Assembly (NCBI GenBank): GCA_018384835.1
Contig: JAHAYB010000144.1
Location: 1-8,317 of the forward strand
Origin: Comamonas sp.
GTDB taxonomy: Bacteria > Pseudomonadota > Gammaproteobacteria > Burkholderiales > Burkholderiaceae_C
DNA: 8,317 nt
Reading direction: 5' to 3'
Under the pieces are notes generated by a model. It made no database searches. It was given only the letters and a program-made list of their open reading frames with translations, and was not told the DNA's origin. Below are positions 1-5,777 of the stretch, piece after piece; the first letter of the stretch is position 1, and every line of letters starts with the position of its first letter. The position numbers were made by a program, and so were the translations under genes.

Positions 1-211
1 TGTTGTCACGCCAGTGGCATTGCAGGGTAGCTAAGTGTGGAAGAGATAAGCGCTGAAAGCATCTAAGCGCGAAACTCGTTTCAAGATAAGATCTGCCGGG
101 AGCTTGACTCCCCTAAAGGGTCGTTGTAGACCACGACGTTGATAGGCTGGGTGTGCAAGTGTAGTAATGCATTGAGCTAACCAGTACTAATTGCCCGTGC
201 GGCTTGACCCT
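1..211 (+). rRNA. 23S ribosomal RNA, 3' end (partial)
   Basis: This is the 3'-terminal part of domain VI of large-subunit rRNA. It aligns by eye with the end of E. coli 23S: the GGTAGCTAA-like block near 27, AGAGATAAGCGCTGAAAGCA from 43, CGACGTTGATAGGC near 135 and GAGCTAACCAGTACTAAT near 174. The form of the terminus (TTGCCCGTGCGGCTTGACCC, ending near 211) is the one I know from Burkholderiales. The 5' ~90% of the gene lies outside the window. The exact 3' end is placed by analogy with E. coli (GGCTTAACCTT) and could be off by a few bases. Confidence 0.95.
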
Positions 212-351
212 ATAACTTTGATAGCACAACAAGCAAAGACCAGTTATGCCCAAAAGGCGCAATCAAGTTCAAAACAAAACGCTGAAACAAAAAACAACTC
301 TATGAATTGGCTGATGCCTGCAAAAAAAAGCAGGCGCAGCGCACCAGTTAA
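212..351 (+). other. 23S-5S internal transcribed spacer with hairpin
   Basis: This A-rich spacer of 140 nt separates 23S from 5S and contains no tRNA. It holds a perfect 6-bp hairpin, GCCTGC (316-321) and GCAGGC (330-335), closed by a loop of eight A. The hairpin is not followed by a T tract, so it is not a terminator; a role in processing of the rRNA precursor is an inference. Nothing else is recognisable here. Confidence 0.7.
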
Positions 352-467
352 AGCCTGATGACCATAGCAAGCTGGAACCACTCCTTCCCATCCCGAACAG
401 GACAGTGAAACAGCTTCGCGCCGATGATAGTGCGGATTCCCGTGTGAAAGTAGGTCATCGTCAGGCT
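352..467 (+). rRNA. rrf: 5S ribosomal RNA
   Basis: This is a complete 5S rRNA of about 116 nt. The ends pair as helix I (AGCCTGA at 352 with TCAGGCT ending at 467). Hallmark internal blocks are present: CCTTCCCATCCCGAACAGGA (loop B / helix III region, from about 383), CGCCGATGATAGTG (from about 419) and GTGTGAAAGTAGGTCATCG near the 3' end. The sequence is of the betaproteobacterial type. It lies downstream of 23S in the usual order and is followed within 10 nt by a terminator, so it is the last gene of the rrn operon. Confidence 0.96.
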
Positions 468-476
468 CATATACCT

Positions 477-512
477 AAAAACCCTCATCTAGCAATAGGT
501 GAGGGTTTTTTT
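477..512 (+). terminator. Intrinsic terminator of the rrn operon
   Basis: A 14-bp stem is formed by AAAAACCCTCATCT (477-490) and AGGTGAGGGTTTTT (497-510) with one G-T wobble, around a 6-nt loop AGCAAT. The 3' arm runs into seven T (506-512). The matching A tract on the 5' side means it could also terminate transcripts from the opposite strand. Its position right after 5S fits the end of the rrn transcript. Confidence 0.92.
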
Positions 513-597
513 ATGCAAACAAAAAAATACAAAAATGATAAAAATAATATGAAAATATGACAGTTACATAAATTCAACAACCCTAAACGCTAAACAG

Positions 598-625
598 TTG
601 ATAAGATTAAAAGCGTCTGTATCAT
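598..625 (+). promoter_or_regulatory. Sigma-70-like promoter for the diguanylate cyclase gene
   Basis: TTGATA (598-603, 5/6 match to the -35 consensus) and TATCAT (620-625, 5/6 match to -10) are 16 nt apart. Transcription would start near 632 and leave a leader of about 107 nt. The DNA upstream (about 513-560) is rich in A tracts and could act as an upstream activating element. A second, weaker candidate is an extended -10, TGGTATGCT (689-697), with no good -35. The rest of 513-738 holds no other recognisable feature. Confidence 0.5.
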
Positions 626-738
626 TACTCTACTTAAACCCCCTAAAGTGCCCCGGGAGCCTCACCCCACGCCCGCTCTTGCCCTGCATGGTATGCTCAA
701 AGTAAGATCGCCCTCCTATCTGACATCCTCATCTTGGA

Positions 739-2319
739 ATGCATCCTTCTAAACATCCCTCAGATATCGCACGCGAAACCATAAAACTTATCGCTCAACG
801 GCGATTGTTGCCTACGCCTGATAATTATCGGTCGCTATACCATGAAATTGCGGGTCTGCCTCGTGAGGATTGGGACTATTTTCCCCAGGCGCGTTTGCAA
901 GGTATTGTAGATTTGATGCCAGCTCAAGTGCCGGTGCAAAAACATCTACTTCAAGAGCTGCGTAAGGCGGTGCAGCAAAAAGATTGGCGTGCAGTCCAGA
1001 CGGTGTGGGTTGCCTATGCCAACTTAGGTCTTGAAGATCGGGTTGGTACGATACCAGAGCCTGCTAGAGAGATTGTAAGAGCGGTCGCTAGTAAAGAGAT
1101 AAAGGAGGAGGGGCTAATTACTCCAGCTCTGGCTAAAGAAATTGGCGATTTGCTGGCAAAAATGCTGCCTTTACTCAGACGGGCGGAAGGCGGTGCTCAG
1201 GCTGTGGTGCAAGAGCAAGTAGAAAAGGTGATTACTTACTTCCATCAAGAGCAGGTACTGGCTGATGAGGGAGTGCAGTATTTACGCAGTTTACAGACAC
1301 AGGTTTCTCAAGCGGTGGAGAACCAAGATGGCATTTGCCAAGCACTGCTGCGTTTATTGAGTTTGGGCTTAGAAAATATCGCAGTTCTAAATATTGATGA
1401 TGAATGGTTACACGGCCAAATTCAGGCACTACAAGAAAACATTGCCCAGCCTTTAAGTCTGGCTAAACTGCAAAATTTGCAGTCACGCTTAGAGATTATT
1501 ATCTCTAAGCAGGCTCAAGCTAAATACCAGTTGTTACATGCTCAAAGCCGTATGAAAGAGCTACTAGCAACATTTATTGACCGCTTGGCGGGTATGGATG
1601 ATTCTAGTACCCTTTATCAAGGACAGTTAGAGCAGTACACCCAACGGGTGCAATCAGTGCAAAACCTGCATGAGTTAACACCTTTATTGCAGGAGGTGAT
1701 AAGTGCAACCCGTGTAATGAGTCAGAGTAACCAGCAAGTGCGCCAAGAGTTACAAACCCTGCGCCAACGTAGCAATGCTGCACAAGCTGAGATTACCCGC
1801 TTACGCGAAGAGTTGGAGCATACCAGTGCCTTGGCACGCCATGATACTCTCACTGGTGCGCTTAACCGCACTGGCTTTGATGAGGCTATTGCTCGTGCTA
1901 CCGAACATGCCGCCCTATCAGATGCTCCCTTATGCTTGGCGCTACTGGATTTGGATAATTTCAAAAGCCTCAATGACCGTCTAGGGCATGATACGGGCGA
2001 TCGTGCTTTACAACACTTAGTGCAAGTGACCCGCCAAATTATGCGCGATCAAGATCAATTGGCTCGTTACGGTGGTGAAGAATTTGTAGTGTTGCTGCCG
2101 CAAACTACCTTGCAAGAGGCGGTCGAGGTGATTAGAAATTTACAGCGTGAATTAACAAAGCGCTATTTTCTAGAAGGTAATGAGCGCATTTTAATTACCT
2201 TTAGTGCAGGAGTGACGCAGATGCTGGCTAATGAAAGCCACCATAACGCTTTGCGTCGGGCAGACCAAGCAATGTACAAGGCTAAAAATACGGGTAAAAA
2301 CCAAGTAGTAGCTGCTTAA
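739..2319 (+). CDS. Soluble GGDEF diguanylate cyclase
   Basis: The product (526 aa) should make cyclic di-GMP from two GTP. The C-terminal GGDEF domain covers about residues 366-526: HDTLTGALNR (368-377), the metal/GTP-binding segment DLDNFKSLND (404-413), the active-site GGEEF (445-449) and ADQAMYKAKNTGKN (508-521). RDQD (436-439) lies exactly where the RxxD product-inhibition site of PleD-type enzymes is, so feedback inhibition is likely. Residues 1-365 show no transmembrane segment and no sensor domain I recognise. They are mostly helical, with a likely coiled coil at about 322-365. The N-terminal pattern ARETIKLIAQRRLLPTPDNY resembles that of GGDEF proteins I remember from Alcaligenaceae. 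The start is bounded by an in-frame TGA at 721. No good ribosome binding site precedes the ATG, only GGA touching it. It stands alone between the rrn terminator and a convergent gene. What signal it senses cannot be told. Confidence 0.9.
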   Translation: MHPSKHPSDIARETIKLIAQRRLLPTPDNYRSLYHEIAGLPREDWDYFPQARLQGIVDLMPAQVPVQKHLLQELRKAVQQKDWRAVQTVWVAYANLGLEDRVGTIPEPAREIVRAVASKEIKEEGLITPALAKEIGDLLAKMLPLLRRAEGGAQAVVQEQVEKVITYFHQEQVLADEGVQYLRSLQTQVSQAVENQDGICQALLRLLSLGLENIAVLNIDDEWLHGQIQALQENIAQPLSLAKLQNLQSRLEIIISKQAQAKYQLLHAQSRMKELLATFIDRLAGMDDSSTLYQGQLEQYTQRVQSVQNLHELTPLLQEVISATRVMSQSNQQVRQELQTLRQRSNAAQAEITRLREELEHTSALARHDTLTGALNRTGFDEAIARATEHAALSDAPLCLALLDLDNFKSLNDRLGHDTGDRALQHLVQVTRQIMRDQDQLARYGGEEFVVLLPQTTLQEAVEVIRNLQRELTKRYFLEGNERILITFSAGVTQMLANESHHNALRRADQAMYKAKNTGKNQVVAA

Positions 2320-2873
2320 TATAATTCGTCATTATTGTCATCTTCCCACAGCACTTCTGGGCGCAGTTGTTGCGCAAGGGTTTTAGGCCAAGTCAAATCC
2401 AAATCGGCCATGCGCTGTTTAAGCATAATCGGCGCAACCTCAAACGCCTCGGCCAGCGCCTGCATGGTATAGATTTGCTTTTCTTGCCATTGCTGTAAGT
2501 GTTCACGCAAAGCATCAGCGGGCATGAGCAGGCGCAGGGCAAAGTCATTAGCCTCGCTGTTGGGGCGTTGGCGCAGGTCCACGTGGTAGTTTTCAGAGAC
2601 ACGGATACGGCACTGCATTCCTGGGCGCAGGTGGTGTAAGGCAATATGCCCAAGGGCGTGGGCGACACCATAGCGCTGGCGCACCAGGCTATGGCTGCGG
2701 TCTAGACAAACGCGCTGCTTGCGCTGGGCAGTAATTTCTAGGCGGGCGCAGACCTCGGGGGGAAGGCTCTCAAAAGCAACGCGAAGCTGCATCGCCTTGG
2801 CCAAACGTGCCAAGTTGACGGGGATGTTGCCATCCCAGTGCAGCTTCAAAACACCTTCTGCCAGTACGCCCAT
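2316..2873 (-). CDS. ImmA/IrrE-type (M78) protein lacking the catalytic Glu
   Basis: A protein of 185 aa with the layout of the ImmA/IrrE (DUF955, peptidase M78) family. R67-Y68 lead into the zinc-helix motif, then EANDFALRLLMP (107-118) carries the expected third metal ligand E107, then a helix-turn-helix-like segment (about 138-160, LAEAFEVAPIMLKQR). The motif normally reading HExxH is HALGH (72-76), so A73 replaces the catalytic glutamate while both histidines remain. Active members cleave regulators or, as in IrrE/DdrO, trigger stress responses; this one may bind metal without cleaving. The frame stays open upstream to 3026, but that part overlaps lptM in another frame and encodes unconserved-looking sequence. 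I therefore take the ATG at 2873, 4 nt after the lptM stop, which suggests translational coupling. Its own Shine-Dalgarno is weak. Its stop overlaps that of the convergent cyclase gene. No partner regulator or toxin-antitoxin gene is next to it. Confidence 0.72.
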   Translation of the reverse strand: MGVLAEGVLKLHWDGNIPVNLARLAKAMQLRVAFESLPPEVCARLEITAQRKQRVCLDRSHSLVRQRYGVAHALGHIALHHLRPGMQCRIRVSENYHVDLRQRPNSEANDFALRLLMPADALREHLQQWQEKQIYTMQALAEAFEVAPIMLKQRMADLDLTWPKTLAQQLRPEVLWEDDNNDELY

Positions 2874-2877
2874 CTTG

Positions 2878-3102
2878 CTATGTTGTGTATGTGGCCGCTT
2901 GCGGCATGGCGGCTTGTTGCGCTGCGCTGCTGTGGGCTGGGGTGCTCGCCATGCAGGCATTGGCATGGACATGGGTCTGACTGGTTTTTGCCTCAGTTGG
3001 CAAGTACAAAGGCCCGCGCTGGCCACAAGCGCTTAATAAAAAGGCCGCAGCCAAGCACAAGCACAGTGGCCATATCCGTGCAAAAGGAAGAGGGTTTGAC
3101 AT
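2878..3102 (-). CDS. lptM: LPS-assembly lipoprotein LptM (YifL-like)
   Basis: A small outer-membrane lipoprotein (74 aa from this start). A type II signal peptide (hydrophobic stretch about 11-23) ends in the lipobox LSAC with Cys26 as the lipidated residue, followed by the family hallmark CGQRGPLYLP. In E. coli, LptM (YifL) binds the LptD/LptE translocon and promotes correct disulfide formation in LptD. The remainder (about 36-74) is a low-complexity tail rich in Ala, His, Thr and Gln. I chose the ATG at 3102 because AAGG lies 7 nt before it; an in-frame ATG at 3123 would add seven residues (MKHQGSL) but has a poorer binding site. It lies 66 nt downstream of mrcA on the same strand with no terminator between, and 4 nt before the M78-like gene. 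In related bacteria lptM is usually next to lysA and near cyaY; neither is here. Confidence 0.85.
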   Translation of the reverse strand: MSNPLPFARIWPLCLCLAAAFLLSACGQRGPLYLPTEAKTSQTHVHANACMASTPAHSSAAQQAAMPQAATYTT

Positions 3103-3168
3103 CAGCGAGCCTTGGTGTTTCATACGTACTTCAAGCTTAACTTGGGTAGGGCATAGGGGGTGTGCGCC

Positions 3169-5625
3169 TTAATTGCGGAACAAATCCATAATTTGCTGGC
3201 GCTCTTGGGAGGAGGGCGGGGGGACGAACTCCGCCTCTGTAGTCGTGGTGTTGACGACACTTTCCATCCCTAAAGAGCTAACGCGTCGGCCTGAGCGCAT
3301 TTGCTCGGCGTACACCCACTCATCGCCTGATTGCACCAGTTTGGCTGGCACGGGGTAATCGGTGACAGGTACATCTTTAAGGGCGTAGCGCATAAATTCA
3401 ATCCAAATCGGTAGGCTCAGGCCGCCGCCCGTCTCGCGAGAGCCTAGTTTGCGCGGTGTGTCGTAGCCAATCCAGGTTGCGGCTACCAAGCTGGGCTGAA
3501 AGCCGACAAACCAGGCATCCAGCGCGTCATTAGTGGTTCCGGTTTTGCCGTACAAATCGGGGCGTTTGAGGGTCGATTGCGCCCGCGCAGCGGTTCCTGA
3601 GCGTGCTACTGTTTGCAACATGCTATTCATCACAAAGGCGTTGCGCGGGTCGATGACCTGCTCTTGCTGTTTCAGGGGCTTGGGCTGGTATTCGAGCAAG
3701 ACGTTACCCGCTTGGTCGGTAATGCGGCTAATGAGCCACGGCTGCACACGGTGACCCAGGTTGGCAAATGTGGCAAAGCCCACCGCCATTTGCATCGGTG
3801 TGACAGAGCCTGCGCCTAGCGCCATGGTCAGGTAAGCAGGGTGCTTGGCGGCATCAAAGCCAAAACGTGTCACCCATTGCTGGGCGGTGGCCGGGGTGAC
3901 CAGCTCTAAGGTGCGCACAGAGGGGATATTTTTGGATTTGGCCAAGGCGGCGCGTACCGTCATCGGGCCTTCAAAGCTGCCGTCGTAGTTTTTAGGCTGC
4001 CAGCCTTTATCGCCGCGCCCTTTGGGGGGGTAGTACAACGGGGCATCGTTAATGATGGTGGCCGGCGTAACCCCTTTTTCTAAGGCCGCTGAGTAGATAA
4101 ACGGCTTGAACGCCGAGCCTGGTTGCCGCCAAGCCTGGGTGACGTGGTTGAACTTATTTTTTTCAAAATCAAAGCCCCCTACCAAAGCGCGGATAGCGCC
4201 AGTATCAGGCTCCATTGCCACAAAAGCGCCTTCCACCTCGGGCAGTTGTGTGGCCGCCCAGGCGGCTTTGCCCGTTTCCATCACGCGAATCACCGCCCCA
4301 GGGGTAATTTTTACCGCCGCAGCGGCATTGGCGCGTAGCCCTGAGTTCACAGGGGTCAGCCCCGCCCCGGTAATTTCTAGCGTTTGGCCTTGGGGACGCT
4401 GCACCCTGAGCTTTTTAGGGCTGGCTTCTAACACCACGGCGGCGAGCACATCACCGTTGTCGGGGTGCTGCTGCAAAACCTCATCAACAGCATCTTCCAG
4501 CTCCTGGGGGTCGGTGGGCAGGGTGATGCGTGCCTCTGGCCCACGGTAGCGTTGGCGGCGCTCATAGCTCATGATGCCTTGGCGCAGCGCTTTGTAGGCC
4601 ACGCGCTGTTTGTCTAGTTGCAAGCTGGTATAGACGTTCAGCCCTCGGGTATAGGCTTCGCTGCCGTACTGCGCGTAGATGAGCTGGCGTGCCATCTCTG
4701 CCACATATTCGGCGTGGGTGGGCTGGATTTGCATCTCGGGGGTGTTGCGCCGCAGTTGGAGCTTCTCTTCACGCGCCGCCTGGGCTTGCAGGGGGTGGAT
4801 GAACTCGTTTTCCTCCATGCGGTCGATGATGTGCAACTGCCGCACACGCGCGCGCCGGGGGTTGCTAATTGGGTTGTAGGCCGAGGGCGCTTTGGGCAAA
4901 CCGGCCAGCATGGCCGCCTCCGCTACGCTGACCTGGCTCAAAGGCTTGCCAAAGTACACTTCACTGGCAGCGGCAAAGCCATAGGCGCGGTGCCCTAAGA
5001 AAATCTGGTTCATGTAGATTTCCAGAATCTTCTCTTTACTCAGCATGTGTTCGAGCTTGAAAGTGAGCAGCACCTCGTAAATTTTGCGTGTATAGGTCTT
5101 CTCTGAAGAGAGGTACACATTACGCGCTACCTGCATGGTGATGGTGGATGCGCCTTGGCTTTTCACGCGCCCAAAGTTGGCTAGCGCGGCGCGTAGCATC
5201 CCCTTATAGTCCACCCCGCTATGCTCGAAGAAGCGCGTATCCTCAATGGCCAGCACGGCATCAATCATCACCTGCGGAATCTCTTCAATGGGGGTGAGGC
5301 GGCGGCGCTCCTCGCCAAACTCGCCAATCAGCAAACCCTCTGCCGAGTACACGCGCAGCGGCAGCTTGGGCCGATAATCCATGAGTGCTGAAATATCGGG
5401 TAGGTTAGGGTAGGTTTTTGATACAGCAATCCCCACCACCAGCACCGCAGCCAAGGCTGCTGCAACGGGCAAACCCAGCAACCACAACACCAAGCGCACA
5501 GGCCAAGGCCAGCGGGCGGCGGCTTGGGGCTTAGGCTTTGGCGGGGAGGCTGGGGTTGGAGCGGTGATTTTTTCTGATGCTTGTTCTGGGGTATTTTCAG
5601 CAGGGCTGGACGTTGTGGGGGGCAT
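3169..5625 (-). CDS. mrcA: Penicillin-binding protein 1A (bifunctional class A PBP)
   Basis: An inner-membrane enzyme of 818 aa that polymerises lipid II into glycan strands and cross-links the peptides. In order: a Pro/Ala-rich cytoplasmic tail (1-40); a transmembrane anchor (about 42-68); a GT51 glycosyltransferase domain (about 90-270) with catalytic E128 in EDTRFFEHSG and the motifs QGASTITMQVARN (157-169) and KILEIYMNQIFLG (199-211); an OB-like insertion (about 330-460); and a transpeptidase domain with SAFK (504-507, nucleophile S504), SKN (564-566) and KTGTT (694-698). All catalytic motifs are intact and the length is typical of proteobacterial PBP1A (called ponA in some species). An in-frame TAG three codons upstream fixes the ATG at 5625; its binding site is weak (TAGAG). 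It is transcribed divergently from pilM, a layout shared by many beta- and gammaproteobacteria, and leads into lptM. Confidence 0.96.
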   Translation of the reverse strand: MPPTTSSPAENTPEQASEKITAPTPASPPKPKPQAAARWPWPVRLVLWLLGLPVAAALAAVLVVGIAVSKTYPNLPDISALMDYRPKLPLRVYSAEGLLIGEFGEERRRLTPIEEIPQVMIDAVLAIEDTRFFEHSGVDYKGMLRAALANFGRVKSQGASTITMQVARNVYLSSEKTYTRKIYEVLLTFKLEHMLSKEKILEIYMNQIFLGHRAYGFAAASEVYFGKPLSQVSVAEAAMLAGLPKAPSAYNPISNPRRARVRQLHIIDRMEENEFIHPLQAQAAREEKLQLRRNTPEMQIQPTHAEYVAEMARQLIYAQYGSEAYTRGLNVYTSLQLDKQRVAYKALRQGIMSYERRQRYRGPEARITLPTDPQELEDAVDEVLQQHPDNGDVLAAVVLEASPKKLRVQRPQGQTLEITGAGLTPVNSGLRANAAAAVKITPGAVIRVMETGKAAWAATQLPEVEGAFVAMEPDTGAIRALVGGFDFEKNKFNHVTQAWRQPGSAFKPFIYSAALEKGVTPATIINDAPLYYPPKGRGDKGWQPKNYDGSFEGPMTVRAALAKSKNIPSVRTLELVTPATAQQWVTRFGFDAAKHPAYLTMALGAGSVTPMQMAVGFATFANLGHRVQPWLISRITDQAGNVLLEYQPKPLKQQEQVIDPRNAFVMNSMLQTVARSGTAARAQSTLKRPDLYGKTGTTNDALDAWFVGFQPSLVAATWIGYDTPRKLGSRETGGGLSLPIWIEFMRYALKDVPVTDYPVPAKLVQSGDEWVYAEQMRSGRRVSSLGMESVVNTTTTEAEFVPPPSSQERQQIMDLFRN

Positions 5626-5644
5626 ATTGCTCTACATAATAAGG

Positions 5645-5680
5645 AAGGGGCATTATAAAAACCCCCATCCTAGTCAGTCT
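5645..5680 (-). promoter_or_regulatory. Promoter for mrcA (perfect -10 box)
   Basis: On the - strand a perfect TATAAT (5657 to 5652) lies 26 nt before the mrcA ATG, which puts the transcription start near 5645 with a leader of about 20 nt. The -35 is poor: the best candidate is AGACTG (5680-5675) at 17-nt spacing. A weak -35 together with an overlapping inverted repeat suggests regulation by a DNA-binding protein, but this is inference. Confidence 0.45.
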
Positions 5681-5689
5681 CATGGGGGT
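5661..5689. repeat. Inverted repeat in the mrcA-pilM divergent region
   Basis: ACCCCCAT (5661-5668) and ATGGGGGT (5682-5689) form perfect 8-bp arms around a 13-nt spacer. A further 6 bp (ATAAAA 5655-5660 with TTTTAT 5693-5698) can pair if GTA (5690-5692) is bulged. It covers the -35/spacer region of the likely mrcA promoter, so it could be an operator. It could also fold as RNA hairpin in a transcript crossing the region, though the T tract needed for a good terminator is interrupted. Confidence 0.6.
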
Positions 5690-5699
5690 GTATTTTATG

Positions 5700-5711
5700 A
5701 TTTTGCAAAAT
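5700..5711. promoter_or_regulatory. 12-bp perfect palindrome, possible operator
   Basis: ATTTTGCAAAAT is identical to its reverse complement. It lies 67 bp before the pilM start and just upstream of the mrcA promoter region, within intergenic DNA. It contains TTGCAA (5703-5708), which could serve as a -35 for pilM, but the matching -10 (GATTAG near 5727) is weak. Binding by a regulator is a guess; the symmetry is a direct observation. Confidence 0.35.
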
Positions 5712-5777
5712 ACCAATGCCGCCAGCGATTAGCGCAGTACATAAAAGCACATAGATACCACAGATATAGGGAACGCC

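Noticed and set aside
515..560. A-tract-rich stretch that looked like a repeat or small origin element
   Set aside because: There is no regular repeat unit or DnaA-box set. It is explained as AT-rich DNA between an rrn terminator and a promoter.
2874..3026. An N-terminal extension of the M78-like protein by 51 residues, starting at 3026
   Set aside because: It overlaps most of lptM in another frame. The encoded residues are Pro/Met/Arg-rich without family similarity, while the ATG at 2873 follows the lptM stop by 4 nt and begins the conserved part.
3124..3168. Possible terminator between mrcA and lptM
   Set aside because: Only a short imperfect pairing around AAGTTAAGCTT is seen, with no following T tract on the - strand, so read-through into lptM is more likely.
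4106..4998. Open frames on the + strand inside mrcA (4106-4549 and 4618-4998)
   Set aside because: They are antisense to conserved, catalytically complete PBP1A sequence. They encode no recognisable protein, and the open frames are expected from codon bias.
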